From: Glycine soja
Lineage: Eukaryota > Streptophyta > Magnoliopsida > Fabales > Fabaceae
Assembly: GCF_004193775.1 (NCBI RefSeq)
Contig: NC_041005.1
Location: 9,612,501-9,676,500 of the forward strand
Length of the DNA stretch: 64,000 nt
Reading direction: 5' to 3'
Position 1 is the first letter of the stretch. The number at the start of each line of letters is the position of its first letter. This document shows, in pieces, positions 59,099-64,000 of the stretch. Position numbers and translations under genes: made by a program. Below the pieces are notes generated by a model, which made no database searches, was not told the DNA's origin, and saw only the letters and a program-made list of their open reading frames with translations.

Positions 59099-60295
59099 TC
59101 TGTTTTGTCTCAGTCCATCATTGCCCCACTGTTCCCACCATAAGGTCTTCTAGCATTCTGATTCATTTGGTGCTCTAGTCCTTCTATTTGTCCGTAAAGC
59201 TCTTCGTTGTTATGGTTCAGCAAACATTGCATTTATATAGCATCACGTCCAGTAACAAGCATTGAGATTCGTCCAGTTGATGATATTCACCACCACCATC
59301 ACCAACTCCTGCCATAATTAAGGAACAAAAAATTCTACAGTAATTTAAACAAAGGTTACAATACCTCACCACACTTTACTCACGTGTTTCTCTCTTTGAT
59401 GGTAGTTCACTTGTGTTTGATGCTCTCAATATAGGCTTGTGTGATGTTTTTTTTTTCAATCTTGCCTTTTACCACTCACTCCCTCTTAAGTTCTTGGATG
59501 AATCAAATTGGACGCACAAAGGTAATAGACAAGAAAGACAACTTAATTATGGAATAGTAGATTGGATAACAAACTAACATATTGGACAACAAACTAACAG
59601 ATTGGATAACGAACTTGGATAACAAACTAACAAACTCAATAACAGATAGAAGAAACAAAGAGTCAACGAAACTACTCAGTTACAGGGAACATGAAAAAAA
59701 AAAAAAAGAAATAGCTCAAATGACCTGTAAGCTTCAAATTGGTATAACTTTTGCAATGGTTGTCTGTTTGAGGCCCACTATATGTCAAAATATTCAGAAT
59801 TCAGAGGAGAATCCCAAATTAAATCCCAAAATGAATTTTTTTTGCCAAAAAAATGCCTCTAACTGCCTTAAATTTGCATTCAAAGATCAAAACACCCACT
59901 CTTTTTTTTTTTAACTTTCTACAACTCTTTTGTTTTATTTATATATAATGCTTTCTTTTTCAAACTTCGTCTAGGATAATAGACTATTCTTCAATCAATC
60001 AATCCCACTGGTCCAAATTCAAGAGGCAATCAGGCAATTTGTTTAATAGGCAAATAGATTCAAGAGCCTACTAAACCCTAAACCCCTAAATTCTTCCAAT
60101 AAGCCAAATTGTCCCCAAACATAATTTGAAACAGAATTCAAATAGAATTTTTGACATAGAATCTGAAAGAAACAAGAACAAGAACACAAACAAGAACGCG
60201 AACAAGAACGCAAATAACAAAACAAAACACGAACCTGAGACAAATTACAAAGAGAAAAAAAATTGGATCGGATAGAACCTATAACAAGAGCTGAA
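59099..60295 (-). other. Untranslated leader of the gypsy element
   Basis: About 1.2 kb between the PBS and the gag ATG without a coding frame. It includes a local repeat of TTGGATAAC(A/G)AACT at 59,580-59,635 and an ACAAGAACGCAAA-type repeat at 60,170-60,225. Confidence 0.55.
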
Positions 60296-60307
60296 GCTCT
60301 GATACCA
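60296..60307 (-). other. Primer binding site, tRNA-iMet type
   Basis: TGGTATCAGAGC on -, 5 bp downstream of the LTR end at 60,313. It fixes the orientation of the element and the inner end of the 5' LTR. Confidence 0.88.
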
Positions 60308-60312
60308 GAAGA

Positions 60313-60670
60313 TGTGATCCTTACTAGGAGCAAATAGCTTGACACAGGTCACAAATTTTGGATGATGCCACTTCCAGAGAGGGAAGATAAGTTAGGATAA
60401 ACGCCACAAGGATTACCTTGATAAGTTTGAGATTGGTTTAACGAGGAACCCATAGAGAAGTTCTCATAAAATTTTATCAAATGCCAAAATTCCCCTTTAT
60501 TGAAAACAAGTTCAATACATATAGTGTATCTGAGGTGCAGCTGGAGAGGCACCAATTTTATTTAATTTAAAATTAAAAACGAAAATTAGAAAAGAAATGG
60601 CATGGGCCTTCAAATTAATTTGGGCCAAAATGACAACGAAAAAATAGAAATTAAAAAAACATATTTAGCA
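60313..60670 (-). repeat. 5' LTR of the gypsy element (about 358 bp)
   Basis: On - it starts TGCTAAATATG and ends GGATCACA, followed by the PBS. It matches 56,073-56,415 with scattered differences, one short indel near 60,520-60,540 (about 15 bp missing in the 3' LTR) and a few A-run changes. The divergence implies an old insertion. Confidence 0.8.
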
Positions 60671-60869
60671 TGGACCTTCAAATTAGTCTGGGCCTTTAGC
60701 AACATTTAAAATTATCGGTAGTGCCTTTGCCTCTAGGCCTTCATCCTTCTCCACTTGGGCCTTGTTAAGTATGCCTGATACCATTTGTTGGAGGGTATTC
60801 ACCGACTGTTTGGTCCTACTCTTGGTCATAGATCCTTGTATTTGGGTAGTTTTAGGATTCTTATCAATG
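60671..60869 (-). mobile_element. Gypsy fragment C: pol 3' tail of a neighbouring copy
   Basis: Upstream (on -) of the 5' LTR lies a decayed copy of the pol C-terminal tail (matching 56,428-56,600). A 5' LTR should be preceded by host DNA, so two elements share this LTR. Similarity ends near 60,869 at GGATTCTTAT, the same place as in fragment A. Confidence 0.7.
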
Positions 60870-61600
60870 AGCTAATGTAAATTAATCTACAAGCTAGACA
60901 TAAACTGGTAAATGTTTCATTGATGGAGCAAGGTATAACCAGCTCCATCAGCATTGACAGAGTTGAGTCCAAGAGCCTGGAGTGGCCATTTTGAGAACTT
61001 TTTCAGCACAACACAAAGCGTTCCTCACCCTCAGTTCTACTCTACAGTGTCAAAAGCAGAAGATTCAAAGCACCATTTTGCTTTCCCTAGGCTAGCTTAT
61101 TCAAAATCACACAAAATTCAAATTACTTGTCCCCTCAACAAAATAAAAATGAATCAAGAGGATCAAGCAAGGATCCAAAACCAACAAGGCAATGAAGAAG
61201 GGAATTTTACCAGCCAACTATATAGGCAAATGATTATACAATACAATATAAAAACTAGGAAAAGGCTAAAGCTAATATTGTAACAGTGTGACACTTACCG
61301 AGCCATGGCCTCCTTGTAATAAAGAAGTTAAGAACCTTTAGCCTCAAGATTGACTCGAGTTTAGAAGAAACCACTAACACAAAATTTGTGACTATAGCAA
61401 TTTACAATTACAAGTTATAATTTATTTAATCTACTAAGAAAATAAGCAAAATCATAATTTACAACAACAAATAATCAAGGAAAAATTCATAACCCCAACC
61501 CCACTCTGCCATAACCCCAACCCCTATATATACCATAACCTCGTAACCTCCCTTCACCCCTAATTATGTAGCCTCAGAATCCCTACCTCGTAACCCCGTT
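60870..61600. other. Intergenic segment between two retrotransposons
   Basis: A frame at 60,954-61,283 on + has no known family resemblance and is not called. 61,495-61,600 has repeated CCATAACCCC / CGTAACC words just before the LTR start. Confidence 0.35.
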
Positions 61601-61700
61601 TGTAACATCCCATTTTTTTTCATAAATAAATTTAAAAAGTTTTTAGTAAAAATAATGAAAATAAATAAATAGAGTAAAAAATAGGTCGTAAATGCCCCTA

Positions 61701-61711
61701 GCTATAAATAG
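61701..61711 (+). promoter_or_regulatory. TATA box of the long LTR
   Basis: GCTATAAATAG about 100 bp after the LTR start, followed by a C/T-rich tract (61,735-61,810) as in plant LTR leaders. Confidence 0.5.
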
Positions 61712-62906
61712 CAACATGCTAGGTTTTTCAGACTGACTCTTCAGCCTCATCTGCCTTTCATTTTCGTTTTTCCCATTCTCCTCTCAAAACCCTTTCTTTT
61801 TCCCACAGCTCACAAAACCTGTCTCAGAAAAACGATGATCTCGGACTCATTCACCGTTGAATCGTCGTGAAATTTGAGTATCACGTTCGCAACCCAATTT
61901 TGAGCATTCTCACCGTTGGGAATTGCAAAATCATGTCTGAGCTTAGAGGAAAACCCTTCGCGTTGTAGCTTTTTATTTTCCCGCAGAAACCCAAAACTGT
62001 CTCGGTAAAACTACGATCCCGGTTTCGTTAACCGTTGGATTTTCATGAAATTTGGATATGTTGTTCGAAATTCAATTTCGAACACTCTCACCGTTGGGAT
62101 TTGAGATATAATATTCGCGGTGGGAGAAAAAGGAATCGCATGAAGACAGTACAAGTGGAGGTTTCAATCTCTTCTCCGTCTCTCTGACGTTTGAGAATTC
62201 TATCGGAGCAATCGGAGGAATAGCTGAAGGAATCTCAGGAAACTGCTAGAGATGCTGCTATCGCTGGCTGAAGACACGTGAGTCCGCTCAGAGGTAAGGG
62301 ATGAGTTATTCACAATTGGGAATTAGTGAGAATATTTGTAGGGATCCTTAGAGATATCAATTAGAATGAGTTTTTGGGTGTTTTCGCAATTTTCATTTTA
62401 TCCTTATAATTATTATGGTGAATTATATATGTTTGATGAATCAGTTGATGTCCCAATGAGAAATTGCTATGAAATTGATGTGTTTTTGTGTTGAGTATGA
62501 ACCCCTTAGAAAAATTAAGCTCTTTTTATTAACGTAAATTATATTTTAAATAATATTATTTAATGACTTATTTAATATAAATTATTATCTTATTCTAATT
62601 TTTCTACAACGATGATCAACATGTTATATGTATATAATTATTGTAATACTAGAATAATAAATTAAAGAAAATTGTAAGGTTAATATCTAGTGGTAATTTC
62701 TTTTGATGTAATATTAAATTAATTGTTATAGAAATCCTTTGATTAAAAACAATGTAGCTTAATTTACTATATACATATACATATACATATATATGTTTTG
62801 TATCATGCAAATATTATTATTGTGTGATGTGTATGAGTTATAAGGTGTAATAAGTTATTATAATGGTATTATAATATTATAGTGAAGATTGAGTAGTACA
62901 AAGTTG

Positions 62907-63666
62907 AATGTGTCAATTTGCGAGATACATGTAAAAATGAGATGACTGATGTGATATTATTAGATGTTAAATTGTGGGCATGATATTTGATTGTGAATAA
63001 GTGTGTGTGTTTGACACTTGATGTGACAATAATTATATTGTGAGTTATGAATTATACAATAACCCGACCAGTGTTATCTTGAGAAAAGCGTTGATGCGCA
63101 GTGTTTAAGAGAAAATCTAGGTTTCTAGTTAGGAGCCAGTGTTAAATTGTAGCGCAATTGTGTTAAACATGTTTGAAACATGAGTGTGAGGTCGTGGTAT
63201 TGTATAATTTATGAGCAGTGCTTATAAATGAAATATGTGATGAATTGTGGAATAATATGTTGCCTTGAGATTATAATATTGTTATTGAGATTGACTAAAA
63301 GTGTAAAGTAGAACATGTGTTGAATTGTGAGATACGTGAAAACATGTGATGGTGGATTGTGACATTATGAGATGTGAAATTGTGAATGGTTTTTGGTTGT
63401 GAATAAGTGTGTGATTAACTCTTGATGTGACATTATTTGTGTTGTAAGCTGTGAATTGTACAATAACCCAACCAGTATTATCTTGAGAAAAGTGTAAATG
63501 CGCAGTGTTAAAGAGAAAGTGTAGGTTTTCCTATTTAGGAACCAATGTTAAAGAGAAAGTGTAGGTTCCTATTTAGGAACCAGTGTTAAATTGTAGCGCA
63601 ATATGTTGTACGTGTTTAAGACACGAGTGTGAGATCGTGGGTATTGTATAATTCACTAGCAGTGTC
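62907..63666 (+). repeat. Direct duplication inside the long LTR (period about 404 bp)
   Basis: 62,907-63,224 recurs diverged at 63,311-63,666: ACAATAACCC(G/A)ACCAGT at 63,056 and 63,459, TGTGAATAAGTGTGTG at about 62,992 and 63,396, and TTGTAGCGCAAT in both. The second copy holds an extra 40 bp tandem repeat (63,507-63,546 and 63,547-63,584, GTTAAAGAGAAAGTGTAGGT). Confidence 0.85.
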
Positions 63667-64000
63667 TGTGTGTTAAAATGATTTTAGGGGTTGGACCTGA
63701 ATCAGGAGGGAGAGACCTTGACGGACTCTTCGGAGTGTAGGCCTTGGGGGTCACCGGGTTCGAGTGCTCCTTTAAGCCTATGCTGATCTCATATGGTTGG
63801 AGCATTCTTACAAAACATCGTGACCCTGACTGGTCTCCCTATGATCTTACTTAGTGAGAGTGACCTGGCAAACCCATTGTGTGGTGTGTCTTATTATGTA
63901 CTCCTAAGCGTCCCAGGGTGGTTTTTCACTAACATGGTACCACATTGCATATAGGCTTGAGTCTTAGCATAACTGTCTCATGCACTTGCTAATTGTTGAT

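Larger units (their letters stand above)
56073..60312 (-). mobile_element. Ty3/gypsy LTR retrotransposon, internally deleted (with its 3' LTR)
   Basis: On - the order is PBS, leader of about 1.2 kb, gag, CCHC knuckle, aspartic protease, a junction lacking reverse transcriptase and RNase H, partial integrase, C-terminal pol tail, and 3' LTR (56,415-56,073). The 5' LTR is at 60,670-60,313. Protease before integrase is the gypsy order. Multiple stops and frameshifts mean it encodes nothing functional. It is an endogenous plant retrotransposon without any envelope-like gene in view. Confidence 0.85.
61601..64000 (+). mobile_element. Very long LTR of a retrotransposon, continuing beyond the window
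   Basis: Starts TGTAACATCC at 61,601. A CTATAAATAG box at 61,702-61,711 is a good core promoter for LTR transcription on +. Internal repeats: two related blocks with CTCACCGTTGGGA (near 61,908 and 62,089), a roughly 404 bp direct duplication, and at 63,651-64,000 a stretch shared with 35,011-35,370. The 34.6 kb copy continues about 550 bp past the homologous point, so the full LTR may be near 3 kb (inference). No coding frame is expected or seen. Confidence 0.7.

Noticed and set aside
56073..60670. Integrated plant pararetrovirus as an alternative to a gypsy element
   Set aside because: Paired LTRs, a tRNA-iMet PBS, CCHC-protease-integrase order and integrase C-terminal motifs fit a gypsy retrotransposon; no movement-protein-like or other viral gene is visible.
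60954..61283. 109-codon frame on + between the retrotransposons
   Set aside because: No recognised family and no promoter or splice context; left as intergenic pending a protein search.
1..64000. CRISPR array, bacterial operon or prophage
   Set aside because: The few tandem arrays (for example 34,834-34,984) have no unique spacers, and introns, SINE and LTR elements show plant nuclear DNA.
1..64000. tRNA, rRNA or snRNA genes
   Set aside because: The only tRNA-like box A/B pair belongs to the SINE at 12,327-12,488; no other segment showed a convincing fold.

Overview
The window reads as nuclear DNA of a dicot plant, most likely a legume close to soybean (Glycine). This is inferred from AT-rich intergenic DNA, GT-AG introns in a seven-exon gene, an Au-type tRNA-derived SINE, plant-specific protein families (TTL, plant mobile domain/MAIN-like, MULE-OTU) and LTR retrotransposons with a tRNA-iMet-type primer binding site. 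Nothing bacterial or organellar was seen. Only two host genes look intact. One is a TPR-thioredoxin (TTL-type) gene on + (17,418-20,461, seven exons, 654 aa). The other is a single-exon plant-specific gene of unknown function on - (31,139-32,083). The rest is intergenic DNA and decayed mobile elements.

Layout. 1-1.9 kb: 5' half of a dead MAIN-like/plant mobile domain (PMD) gene on -, with an upstream array of TTCCGGAAGAA inverted motifs. 3.5-6.75 kb: a probable CACTA-like carrier holding fragments of unrelated genes: a GC-rich first-exon-like piece, two exons of a GH1 beta-glucosidase, and a piece resembling the RNA-directed DNA methylation factor RDM1. 8.9-9.3 kb: a small TIR element. 12.3-12.5 kb: an Au-like SINE in a TA microsatellite. 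17.4-20.5 kb: the TTL gene. 23.4-26.4 kb: a MULE transposase-OTU pseudogene split by a probable solo LTR. 29-30.7 kb: local duplications. 31.1-32.1 kb: the second host gene.

33.76-43.50 kb is a complete but dead Mutator-like element with ~200 bp TIRs. It holds a remnant of the mudrA C-terminus (zinc knuckle, +) and a convergent MAIN-like/PMD pseudogene (-). About 4.8 kb of non-coding LTR-retrotransposon material has replaced most of mudrA. That material has a five-copy 30 bp minisatellite and long internal inverted repeats that make part of it a fold-back structure. 43.5-55.3 kb is AT-rich intergenic DNA with microsatellites and two local tandem duplications. 55.3-60.9 kb is a Ty3/gypsy element on - with two LTRs, PBS, gag, protease and integrase remnants, but reverse transcriptase and RNase H deleted; two extra pol-end/LTR modules flank it. 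From 61.6 kb to the window end is the start of a very long LTR (+), from the same family as the material nested in the 34-39 kb MULE.

The decayed coding regions share a pattern: most premature stops are CAG/CAA to TAG/TAA, TGG to TGA or CGA to TGA. Those are the C-to-T type changes expected from deamination of methylated cytosine in silenced transposons. I found no convincing undescribed functional system. The best leads are the multi-gene capture at 3.5-6.75 kb, the fold-back LTR block inside the MULE, and the mudrA/MAIN-like convergent element.
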